Assembly (NCBI GenBank): GCA_003497555.1 | Contig: DNNS01000098.1 | Coordinates: 1 to 6,035, forward strand | Source of the DNA: Spirochaetia bacterium | GTDB taxonomy: Bacteria; Spirochaetota; UBA12135 | Direction of reading: 5' to 3' | DNA: 6,035 nt | Shown here: one piece after another, positions 1-6,035 of the stretch | How positions within the stretch are numbered: position 1 is the stretch's first letter | How the letters are laid out: every line of letters begins with the position of its first letter | Translations under genes and position numbers: made by a program | Notes under the pieces: model-generated | Database searches by the model: none | The model's input: only the letters and a program-made list of their open reading frames with translations | What the model was told of the DNA's origin: nothing

Positions 1-138
1 AAAAATGATTAGAACGAAAAAAAAGAAAAAACTAAAAGGCAGGACAGCACGAAAATTAATACAATAGCTGTAAAAAAGTGTTAATTCTGCTGATATAGGT
101 GCGAAAAAGACTTACTCGTCAGAGCTGGGCATCATCAT

Positions 139-167
139 TTGAATTTCGTAAAAAACTACGATATAAT
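139..167 (+). promoter_or_regulatory. Sigma70-type promoter of the CsgG/FGE-fold gene
   Basis: The -35 hexamer is TTGAAT at 139-144 (four of six matches to TTGACA). The -10 hexamer is a perfect TATAAT at 162-167. The spacer is exactly 17 bp. Transcription would start near 174, giving a leader of about 38 nt before the TTG at 212. It is the only promoter-like arrangement of this quality seen upstream of the gene. No operator-like inverted repeat overlaps it beyond a short CGTA/TACG pair at 147-160. The assignment is by consensus match only. Confidence 0.6.
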
Positions 168-201
168 TTAATTTTAATGAAAAATATATTTTTCTTGTAA
201 T

Positions 202-207
202 GGGGGA
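202..207 (+). promoter_or_regulatory. Ribosome binding site favouring TTG start at 212
   Basis: The purine run GGGGGA sits 4 nt before TTG 212. It lies inside the reading frame if ATG 200 is used instead, and ATG 200 has only a T-rich stretch before it with no Shine-Dalgarno-like sequence. This makes TTG 212 the better-supported start. The spacing is on the short side, so the choice is not certain. Confidence 0.5.
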
Positions 208-211
208 AAAA

Positions 212-1492
212 TTGAACAAAACATCCGTATTGTTTATAACACTATTGTTATCTTGCCTCGCAATATCATTAATTTATTCGGAAAATCAAAATGTTGCTGT
301 TATTGATTTTACAGGAAAAAAAATTTCTGATGATGAAGCATCGATGATTACCGATCTGTTCCGCGGGCAGCTGGTTGAGGCAAAAATATTTAGCGTGCTT
401 GACCGCAACAACATGAAAAGAATACTGGAAGAACAGGCTTTTCAGCAAACCGGATGTACGGATTCGGCCTGTGCAATAAAAATCGGACAACTTTTAAATA
501 TGCATTATATTATAGTCGGCAGTGTGATGAAACTTGGTAATACTTACGTGCTGTCAGTGGATATGATTAATGTGGAAACAGGAAAAATCGAGCAATCAAA
601 ACAGGCTAGCGGCGAAACTATAGACCAAATGATAAAAGCATGCATGGAAACTGCCCGGGCAATTTCAGGGATTAAATCATCGTCAGACACAAATCCTTCT
701 GTTAATTCTGCAACACCCGCTAATACTGCAATTTTTGTATGTGAAAAAAAAGAAATTCAGGTTCGTAATATTAATTTTACCCTGGTAAAAATTCCACCGG
801 GTTCATTTAAAATGGGCGACAACAGTATAACAGGCGCGGAAAGCCATCAGGTCACTATAACAAAAAATTTCTGGATTATGGAAACAGAAATAACCCAGGA
901 ATTATATGAAGCAATTACCGGCGATAACCCGAGTGCTTTTCTGGGAAATAACAATCCGGTTGAAAAAGTCAGCTGGCATGATGCTGTTAATTTTTGCAAG
1001 AATCTTTCTAAAGCATCAAGACTGAATTTTAATCTGCCTACCGAGGCGCAGTGGGAATATGCATGCCGCGCCGGTTCAGTTTCGCAGTATTATTGGGGTG
1101 ATAACGAAAGCGATTTATTTAAATATGCAAATTTTGCCGATATTAACTGTAAAGAAATTAAGTGGTCCATAAAAAACCAGAATGACGGCTACGAAAAAAC
1201 CGCACCGGTGAAAAGCTATGCGCCTAATTCCTGGGGATTATACGATATGATCGGTAATGTACGCGAATGGATCGCAGATGCCTGTGAAGTTAAGGAAAAA
1301 AACCGGGAGGTTTTTACCTCTACCTATCAAAATGGAATTTCCGATCCCTTATCAACCAAAGGCGCCTTTCGCATTACCCGCGGCGGAGATTTTCGTTTTT
1401 TTCCAAGGGATTGCCGTTCGGGATCCCGCAGCGGATTTATGCCCGATACCGCTTATAATTATATTGGTTTCCGCGCTGTTTTAAATGAATAA
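212..1492 (+). CDS. Exported CsgG/TolB-like protein fused to FGE-sulfatase-fold domain
   Basis: Residue numbers count from ATG 200; the preferred start, TTG 212, removes four residues. A signal peptide covers about 5-27 (NKTSVLFITLLLSCLAI, probable cleavage after IYS). LLSC at 16-19 resembles a lipobox but sits inside the hydrophobic stretch. Residues 30-155 are a CsgG/TolB-like (LpoB/FlgO-type) alpha-beta domain: it opens with NVAVIDF, has the cysteine pair GCTDSAC (C86, C91), then YIIVGSV. A Ser/Thr/Asn-rich linker spans about 158-178. Residues 190-430 are a formylglycine-generating-enzyme/SUMF1-EgtB-PvdO-fold domain with IPPGSFKMGD, ETEIT, PVEKVSWHDAVNFC, LPTEAQWEYACRAG, WGLYDMIGNVREW, RITRGGDF and IGFR. 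By alignment from the GG, C405 matches the first catalytic cysteine of human FGE (Cys336), but the second (Cys341) is R410. Sulfatase-activating oxidase activity is therefore unlikely; a periplasmic binding or scaffold role is more plausible. The domain calls are firm; the function is not known. The gene looks intact and monocistronic. Confidence 0.9.
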   Translation: MNKTSVLFITLLLSCLAISLIYSENQNVAVIDFTGKKISDDEASMITDLFRGQLVEAKIFSVLDRNNMKRILEEQAFQQTGCTDSACAIKIGQLLNMHYIIVGSVMKLGNTYVLSVDMINVETGKIEQSKQASGETIDQMIKACMETARAISGIKSSSDTNPSVNSATPANTAIFVCEKKEIQVRNINFTLVKIPPGSFKMGDNSITGAESHQVTITKNFWIMETEITQELYEAITGDNPSAFLGNNNPVEKVSWHDAVNFCKNLSKASRLNFNLPTEAQWEYACRAGSVSQYYWGDNESDLFKYANFADINCKEIKWSIKNQNDGYEKTAPVKSYAPNSWGLYDMIGNVREWIADACEVKEKNREVFTSTYQNGISDPLSTKGAFRITRGGDFRFFPRDCRSGSRSGFMPDTAYNYIGFRAVLNE

Positions 1493-1805
1493 TCCGCTGT
1501 CATAGACGGTAAATTGTTAATTTAAACGGTCAAAAATAAATAGCTTTGAGTATTTGTTTTCTTTTAATAAATAAAGAATAGATTTTTTCGTCGTTTTTTG
1601 ACAATACGTGAGATAAATCTGCTATGTCATGGATTTATTTTTTCACACGCCGCTTTTTTGTTCTGTTTACCGGATATTTTTTTTATATGAAATTTCAAAC
1701 TACGATCGAAAAAAATAGTATTCCGTCATCTTTTAAAATATTTAATCAATTATGCAATAAACACAATAATCGCCGATCTACTATCCGCTAATGTAAATTC
1801 TAATT
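1493..1805. other. Intergenic gap between convergent genes
   Basis: This 313-bp AT-rich stretch separates the stop codons of two converging genes. No coding frame with protein-like character was seen on either strand. It holds a perfect A/T-only inverted repeat, TAAATT-GTT-AATTTA at 1510-1524, too weak to be called a terminator, and a longer hairpin at 1611-1643 listed separately. Several T-runs (near 1582, 1594, 1660 and 1680) occur without a GC-rich stem in front. No clear terminator was found for the minus-strand gene. Confidence 0.6.
1611..1643 (+). terminator. Weak terminator-like hairpin downstream of the plus-strand gene
   Basis: AGATAAATCT (1611-1620) can pair with GGATTTATTT (1631-1640) across a 10-nt loop. 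The core of seven Watson-Crick pairs is ATAAATC/GATTTAT, flanked by G-T wobbles. The 3' arm runs into a T-tract ending at 1643. The stem is poor in G and C and lies about 120 nt after the stop codon, so termination would be weak. The opposite strand has no matching T-run, so it would serve the plus-strand gene only. Confidence 0.3.
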
Positions 1806-2759
1806 TTATTTATTAAATTCAAGTATATCTATATTCTCTTCATATTTTTTCTTTCCTGTTACTGCTATCAGTACCGGTATGGCATTGTTCAGTGAGATCA
1901 TTTCTATTGATTTTATTTCATCTCTCGGTCTTGGATTTTCCCACTGCGTAGCATACAGGGTCTTGTTTCCGTCCCTATATACAGTTTGCGAATTTTTTAT
2001 ATTATTCCCCATCCACCAGTCTGCAATATCAATTTTATTTTTTAACCTGAAAATTTCCTGTCCGCCTGTGGAGTAGTTAATCCTGTATTCCAGAACATCT
2101 TCACCGGGTTTGGCTGATACCCACATGAGAGTATGAAGAAATATAAAGTTTTCAATTTTTTTCATTACAGGAATCTCCCCGGAAGTTGGCGGAAAATATT
2201 CGCGTTTCGGGCCTTTCAGAACTATGCAGGATTTTCCATTATTTTTACCGGGATCAATAATAGAGAAAGGCACAAAACCGGAAAGCATGGTAATACCCGT
2301 GGGTATCCCTTTCATGTCAGCGCTGCTCCCGAAATCAGCCCAGCCGCCCTTTTTATCGCCTTCAACTGTATCCTCAAATCCCATATTCGCCTGTTTTGAA
2401 ATATCTGCGTAAAAAGCCATTTTAGAATCAAGCTCAAATATTTTAATCCCGCCGTCTTGGGCAGAATCCGGAACCCTGTTGGCAGCATAAACGGAAATAT
2501 CGCTGGATAATATATAGGAAAAAAGATTTTCAACATAGCGTGTAACTGAAGCATCTTTATTAAAGCGGTCACTGGTATCTATCATAGAAATAAAATATTC
2601 ACCTTTACCGTATTTACTATCATTGATCACAGAACGCATAGAGCGGGGATCTTTAGGATGATCAGTGGATACAAGCGCAAGAAATCCATCATTGATATCT
2701 ATAGAATTTTTATGCAGGGTGCGCTTGCCGCCTACAGGACTTTCCCATGCCATGCTCAT
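1806..2759 (-). CDS. C-terminal part of frameshifted GH2 protein
   Basis: This frame continues the GH2 protein after the frameshift. The boundary given is the first in-frame ATG of the family-like sequence (MSMAWESPVGG); in the intact gene there would be no start here. About the first 80 residues finish the GATase/ThuA-like domain (FLALVST, GKGEYFISMID, YVENLFSYIL). The rest is a beta-rich module with GGWADFG, GIPTGITML, VPFSIIDPGK, KSCIVLKG, FIFLHTLMW, IDIADWW and, near the end, TQWENPRPRDEIKSIEM followed by PVLIAVTG. I recognise this pattern from C-termini of planctomycete- and Lentisphaera-type glycoside hydrolases, where a carbohydrate-binding or structural role is presumed but, as far as I know, not proven. 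Independent translation is conceivable, since AAAGG lies 8 nt before the ATG, but the product would lack a signal peptide and would start in mid-domain. Confidence 0.7.
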   Translation of the reverse strand: MSMAWESPVGGKRTLHKNSIDINDGFLALVSTDHPKDPRSMRSVINDSKYGKGEYFISMIDTSDRFNKDASVTRYVENLFSYILSSDISVYAANRVPDSAQDGGIKIFELDSKMAFYADISKQANMGFEDTVEGDKKGGWADFGSSADMKGIPTGITMLSGFVPFSIIDPGKNNGKSCIVLKGPKREYFPPTSGEIPVMKKIENFIFLHTLMWVSAKPGEDVLEYRINYSTGGQEIFRLKNKIDIADWWMGNNIKNSQTVYRDGNKTLYATQWENPRPRDEIKSIEMISLNNAIPVLIAVTGKKKYEENIDILEFNK

Positions 2760-5577
2760 CCTCAAGGCCTTTAAATACAGGATGTTTTGGATAATAAATT
2801 TCCATAAAATATGAACCGCCGGCAATAACTATTTTATCGAGAGCACACCAGGGCAGAGGCCCTGCCTTTTCCTGTTCGAACATGAGAAGCCTTCCTCCTG
2901 CTGTCAGCCATTTATTTATTATTTCTCCGCTTTTTAAAAGATAGATATCTGTGGAATTTGCTCCGATTATTAATACTTCATAGTCCTGAAGCCCTGCAAA
3001 GTCGCGTATTGAATCGTATTTTATTTTTAAGGTATCAAGTATTTCTTTGGTAGTTTTTATATCTGTGCCTTTAAATTTCTGGGCTGCTATATCATACAGG
3101 GCTGTTTTTCTTACAGGGAAAGATTTGATTCGGTCATTGTCTGACAAGGTGTAAATGTGATAATAATTCTCGGAAAGTTTTTTAGCATTGTCATGAAGAA
3201 ATAATTCAACCGTGTATTTTGAGCTTGACCAGTTACCAGGCACTGCCAGTTTCCAGGGAATTATTTTTTTTTCGCCCTGGGAAAGCTCAATGCGCCCGGC
3301 AGTAAAAAGCTCCATTACCCTGCCTTCTGCATTCCTTGCCTGGATCAGAAGCGATGGCGCTGCGGCATTTTCAGTGTCATTTACCAGAATTATATCAGCC
3401 CTGGTCTCAGAGCCGCACAGGGGATGATAATTTTCTATATCAAGAAAAGCCTGTAGGGGATGAAAGGCTGTGCGGTATGAGAAATACGGCTCTGTCAGAG
3501 TAAGGCCGTATTCGTCAGGCCAGGGATGTATATCATCATCCATACCCGGAATGGAAAATGGCCTGACATGGCACATTACATCATACGGCTGGGTATTATG
3601 GGATACGCCGTCAGTAATATCTCTGTTCATCCTGAATATTTCAATATAACGTTTTGCCTGCATATAACTTTTTTTATACCTGAAATCTGTCAGATCGGTT
3701 AAAAAGTTTTTAATGCCGCCTGCATTCAGATTATGCCTTGTCCAGGTTTCATTAGCATTTTTGCTTGTAAACGCGTCTATGAATTTCTGTTTGTCAAAAA
3801 TATCCTTCTGAAATTCAGGTCTGAATTTTTTCATAATATTATCGTGCAGCCTGAAGTCATTCACCATGCCTGTTTCCATATTTACAAATGGAAGTTTCTG
3901 CCTGTATGCCTGCTCTATCTCTACTGTTGTTTCTTTCAGATAATCGATTACATCAAGCCAGGGGCCAAATCGTACTCCAATATACTGGTGATGAGAAACA
4001 AAATCAACAGGTGTTGAGTGCTTGTATACAGGCCGGCCTGTAGATGCGCAATGCGGCCTGGCCTGCAGATCAGCCTTTTTTAAAACTCCGATATATTTAT
4101 CAATCGGGGTATTAAATTCAAGCCCTCCTTTAAGTAAATGATCATAAAGCTCATTGCCGAATGACCAGAAGGCAAGACTCGGATGATTATGCAGGTACTC
4201 TGCAGTAAGGCCAAATTCTCCTATGGTTTTCTCCATACCGAAATATTTATGTTCATACCCCCCATTATATACAGCTTTGAATTCTGAATTTTCTTCAACA
4301 TGATAATTAAAGGGCCCGTTCCAGTCGAAAAAAACAAGAATGCCAATCTCGTCGCATAAATTAAAAAAGGTTTCATCGTACTGGTTGTACATGGCATGAG
4401 GCCTGAAGGTATTGATATTCATATACTTCATGGCAAGAATTTCTTCGCGCAGGCTTCCTTTTTCATTTATACAAAAACTTGAATTTTTCGGAAGTCTTAT
4501 TTCGAATGTTTTTGGAAAATTAAATTGAAATGCACGCATGTAAAACTGTTTATTATTAATAAAGATACGTTTTTTTTCATTCGGCCCGGTCTTGACTTCT
4601 ATGATCCGGTAGCCGAAACGCTGAACCCCGGCAGGGATTCCATCAGCCTTTATTTCCAGAAAATACAAAAACGGATCATCCGGGCTCCAAAAACGAAGTT
4701 TCGGAGCTGGAATATTAATTACTATTTCAGGCGCAACTTTCAACTCTCCGGAAAAAACAGCAGCCTGCCTGCCGGACACAGCTTCCTTTATCTCTGCTTC
4801 TATTTTTACTTTATTGGCGATCAGGCCTTTAAATTTCAAATACGCTTCAATTCTGTTATTTAAGGGAACGATCCTGATTGTGGAAGCGTAGGGGCGAGGC
4901 CTTAGCTGAAGTTCTACAGGCTGGGTAATTCCTACGTCCCGGCTATTAAGAGATGGCGGATTTTTATAACCTGTATGAAGGATCTTGACAAGCAGGCAGG
5001 CGCTGGAAGCAGGCTTGACCATCGAGGATATATCAAATTCAAACGGCATCTGCGGCCCGATATTTTTACCTGTATAAACCCCGTTTATCCAGAGATCCGT
5101 GCGGTATCCTGCACCGTGAAATTTTATTATCAGAGATTCCGATTGAGGTTTAAAATCAGGAATATTTACTTCTCTTTCATAGTAGGCTATACCGTACCAC
5201 CTTTCGCCAATTTTACCGTCAGAAAGTTTAAGCATGGCAAGAGACCAGGGAACAGGCACATCTTTCCATTTTGAAAAATCATAATCCTTTTTAATAAATT
5301 CTTTGCAATGCTGGGGGCCATGCCACTCATCCACATTCCAGTAATCAATATATTCAGAAAAAGGGTAAGATTTATACTTCCAGATTCCGTCAAGCGATAT
5401 GGATTTCCAGGAAACCGGCAGAGTATCAAAAACATACATCTCGTTTTTTTTCTGCTGTTCTTTAAAGCCCGGTATACGATCTGCGGCCAGAATATAGCTG
5501 TCATTTTTTTCAAGATCAAATCCGGACAATAAACAGCGGCAGCATACAATCAGCAATAATAATTTTCTTTTACTCAT
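2710..5577 (-). CDS. Secreted glycoside hydrolase family 2 enzyme, N-terminal and catalytic part
   Basis: This is a beta-galactosidase/beta-glucuronidase-type hydrolase of 955 residues before a premature stop. An export signal lies at 1-20 (KRK, then LLLLIVCC), though R14 makes it imperfect. The GH2 sugar-binding jelly roll is at about 58-225 (LDGIWKY, VPVPWS, RWYGIAYYEREV, DLWINGVYTG, PFEFDIS). The Ig-like domain is at about 228-325 (LRFWSPDDPFLY, FGYRII). The TIM barrel is at about 330-645: NTFRPHAMY, LCDEIGILVFFDW, NHPSLAFWSFGNE with acid/base E476, and PFVNMETG with probable nucleophile E568. The 92-residue spacing of these glutamates is close to that of E. coli beta-glucuronidase (E413/E504). 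A beta domain follows, then from about 822 a GATase/ThuA-like domain (YEVLIIGA, WLTAGGRLLMFEQ) cut by the frameshift; residues 942-955 are out-of-frame sequence. Substrate cannot be assigned. The start is supported by AGGAG 6 nt upstream. Confidence 0.85.
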   Translation of the reverse strand: MSKRKLLLLIVCCRCLLSGFDLEKNDSYILAADRIPGFKEQQKKNEMYVFDTLPVSWKSISLDGIWKYKSYPFSEYIDYWNVDEWHGPQHCKEFIKKDYDFSKWKDVPVPWSLAMLKLSDGKIGERWYGIAYYEREVNIPDFKPQSESLIIKFHGAGYRTDLWINGVYTGKNIGPQMPFEFDISSMVKPASSACLLVKILHTGYKNPPSLNSRDVGITQPVELQLRPRPYASTIRIVPLNNRIEAYLKFKGLIANKVKIEAEIKEAVSGRQAAVFSGELKVAPEIVINIPAPKLRFWSPDDPFLYFLEIKADGIPAGVQRFGYRIIEVKTGPNEKKRIFINNKQFYMRAFQFNFPKTFEIRLPKNSSFCINEKGSLREEILAMKYMNINTFRPHAMYNQYDETFFNLCDEIGILVFFDWNGPFNYHVEENSEFKAVYNGGYEHKYFGMEKTIGEFGLTAEYLHNHPSLAFWSFGNELYDHLLKGGLEFNTPIDKYIGVLKKADLQARPHCASTGRPVYKHSTPVDFVSHHQYIGVRFGPWLDVIDYLKETTVEIEQAYRQKLPFVNMETGMVNDFRLHDNIMKKFRPEFQKDIFDKQKFIDAFTSKNANETWTRHNLNAGGIKNFLTDLTDFRYKKSYMQAKRYIEIFRMNRDITDGVSHNTQPYDVMCHVRPFSIPGMDDDIHPWPDEYGLTLTEPYFSYRTAFHPLQAFLDIENYHPLCGSETRADIILVNDTENAAAPSLLIQARNAEGRVMELFTAGRIELSQGEKKIIPWKLAVPGNWSSSKYTVELFLHDNAKKLSENYYHIYTLSDNDRIKSFPVRKTALYDIAAQKFKGTDIKTTKEILDTLKIKYDSIRDFAGLQDYEVLIIGANSTDIYLLKSGEIINKWLTAGGRLLMFEQEKAGPLPWCALDKIVIAGGSYFMEIYYPKHPVFKGLEDEHGMGKSCRRQAHPA

Positions 5578-5583
5578 ATCTTA

Positions 5584-5588
5584 CTCCT
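5584..5588 (-). promoter_or_regulatory. Shine-Dalgarno sequence of the GH2 gene
   Basis: On the minus strand AGGAG is followed by the 6-nt spacer TAAGAT and then ATG at 5577. This is a canonical arrangement and fixes the start of the GH2 gene. No convincing -35/-10 pair was seen in the 87-bp gap 5578-5664, which favours co-transcription with the upstream gene. Confidence 0.75.
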
Positions 5589-5664
5589 GAAAAGCAATTC
5601 TCAATTTTTGCATGACTGAAGGCACCAATGTAAGCAAGACAACAGCCAATAATATACCTGCAGT

Positions 5665-6035
5665 TTAAATAAGTTTGTCAAGTTTAACAAGTGATCCATT
5701 AATGACATTTTCACGCTGCCCTATGAGTTTTTCAACGGCTTTTTTTGCATCTGCTTCAGACATAAGTGTCTTGTATAAAGAGAGTATTTCTTTTTTCATT
5801 TCCAGCAGTCTTAGCTCTAATCCAGACAGGCTCTTCCTTGTTTTAGAAATATTTTTTTTTTCTTTATATATTTTTTTTTCTGTAATTCCGTTTATCGCGT
5901 AAATAATTAAACGCGGCTCTTCCGAAGCTGGTTTGAATTGCAGTGATTTGATTACCGTGTCCGGCTCGGGATTTTTCCAGAAACCCAGGTATGCGTTTAT
6001 TTTCATTGCATCAACCGTATAACCCTGCCATGCCA
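5665..6035 (-). CDS. C-terminal end of a probable polysaccharide-utilisation protein (5' end beyond window)
   Basis: The frame is open to the right edge, so only the last 123 or so codons are visible. The ATG at 6006 is unlikely to be the true start because family-like sequence (AWQGYTVDA) precedes it. The visible part begins with the end of a beta module, INAYLGFWKNPEPDTVIKSL followed by PRLIIYAINGI, which matches the last domain of the adjacent GH2 protein (QWENPRPRDEIKSIEM, PVLIAVTG). After it comes a Lys/Glu/Leu-rich segment of about 70 residues, probably helical and perhaps coiled coil (KKIYKEKK, LELRLLEMKKEIL, DAKKAVEKLI), ending at the TAA at 5665-5667. By that resemblance it is probably a secreted glycoside hydrolase or related carbohydrate-active protein; its catalytic domain is not in the window. 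It lies 87 bp upstream of the GH2 gene in the same direction. Confidence 0.7.
   Translation of the reverse strand, partial: AWQGYTVDAMKINAYLGFWKNPEPDTVIKSLQFKPASEEPRLIIYAINGITEKKIYKEKKNISKTRKSLSGLELRLLEMKKEILSLYKTLMSEADAKKAVEKLIGQRENVINGSLVKLDKLI

Larger units (their letters stand above)
1806..5577 (-). pseudogene. Frameshifted GH2 glycoside hydrolase, whole locus
   Basis: The two overlapping minus-strand frames (2710-5577 and the one ending at 1806) are halves of one gene. The total is 3772 nt, one more than a multiple of three; removing one base would give about 1256 residues. The first frame keeps family character up to HPVFKGLEDE (codons ending at 2755), then becomes a short nonsense tail stopping at 2710. 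The second frame takes up the expected sequence at about MAWESPVGGK (from 2753). Its own upstream part, back to a stop at 2829-2831, does not resemble the family. The shift therefore lies at roughly 2745-2757 and is a one-base gain (or a two-base loss). It may be a real inactivating mutation of the C-terminal half, a sequencing or assembly error, or, less likely, recoding. The catalytic domain is intact, so a truncated enzyme could still be active. Confidence 0.75.

Noticed and set aside
1510..1524. Inverted repeat TAAATT-GTT-AATTTA as a terminator or operator
   Set aside because: The stem is all A/T with a 3-nt loop, has no T-run directly after it, and is expected by chance in such AT-rich DNA.
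142..1706. Repeat AATTTC...AAACTACGAT at 142-162 and 1691-1706 flanking the plus-strand gene
   Set aside because: Only 10 contiguous bases match, with a 4-nt difference in spacing. Ten-base repeats are expected by chance in 6 kb of AT-rich DNA, and no target-site duplication or mobile-element gene accompanies them.
2745..2754. Tandem CATGG-CATGG (minus strand) as a 5-bp duplication causing the frameshift
   Set aside because: Removing five bases does not restore the downstream frame; it leads to an early stop (GTC CTG TAG). A net change of one base gained or two lost is needed.
2700..2830. Programmed ribosomal frameshifting in the GH2 gene
   Set aside because: There is no recognisable slippery heptamer, no CTT-TGA-type +1 site with an upstream SD, and no obvious stimulatory hairpin. 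A mutation or sequencing error is simpler.
3733..5532. Plus-strand open frames of 70-112 codons inside the GH2 gene
   Set aside because: They are antisense to well-conserved GH2 coding sequence, lack protein-family character and have no convincing ribosome binding sites.
212..5577. A sulfatase-activation partnership between the FGE-fold protein and the GH2 enzyme
   Set aside because: The FGE-fold domain lacks the second catalytic cysteine, no sulfatase gene is in the window, and the two genes are convergent rather than in one operon.
5665..6006. A complete small 113-residue protein starting at ATG 6006
   Set aside because: The frame is open to the window edge and the residues just upstream fit the same beta module, so the ATG is internal to a longer gene.

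Overview
The window reads as AT-rich chromosomal DNA (about 40% G+C by eye, standard genetic code) from a Gram-negative-type bacterium. The organism cannot be named from it. A CsgG/TolB-like domain fused to an FGE-sulfatase-fold domain is, from general knowledge, a pattern seen in spirochaetes, Elusimicrobia-like and related phyla. A GH2 enzyme with a GATase-like domain and the C-terminal beta module seen here recalls Lentisphaerae, Planctomycetes and Hydrogenedentes-type polysaccharide degraders. Both statements are inference.

Layout. Bases 1-199 are an upstream region with one well-formed sigma70-type promoter (TTGAAT, 17-bp spacer, TATAAT). It drives a plus-strand gene ending at 1492. That gene encodes an exported two-domain protein: a CsgG/TolB-like (LpoB/FlgO-type) domain followed by a formylglycine-generating-enzyme-fold domain that keeps only one of the two catalytic FGE cysteines. 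Its start is probably TTG 212, not ATG 200. Bases 1493-1805 are a 313-bp gap between convergent genes, holding one weak AT-rich terminator-like hairpin and no recognisable gene.

From 1806 to the right edge everything is on the minus strand. The main gene (5577 down to 1806) is a secreted family 2 glycoside hydrolase of about 1256 residues. It is broken by a +1 frameshift near 2745-2757: the first 941 or so residues lie in one frame (stop at 2710) and the last 313 or so in another. Both GH2 catalytic glutamates are present and the break lies far behind them, inside a GATase/ThuA-like domain. Upstream of it, 87 bp away and in the same direction, is the C-terminal end of a second gene that runs off the window. 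Its last recognisable domain resembles the C-terminal module of the GH2 protein, so the two are probably neighbouring polysaccharide-utilisation proteins, perhaps in one operon. The partial gene also has a charged helical tail that the GH2 protein lacks.

No RNA genes, CRISPR arrays, insertion sequences or attachment sites were seen. The points most worth checking are the frameshift, the C-terminal module shared by the two minus-strand genes, and the FGE-fold fusion with its incomplete cysteine pair.
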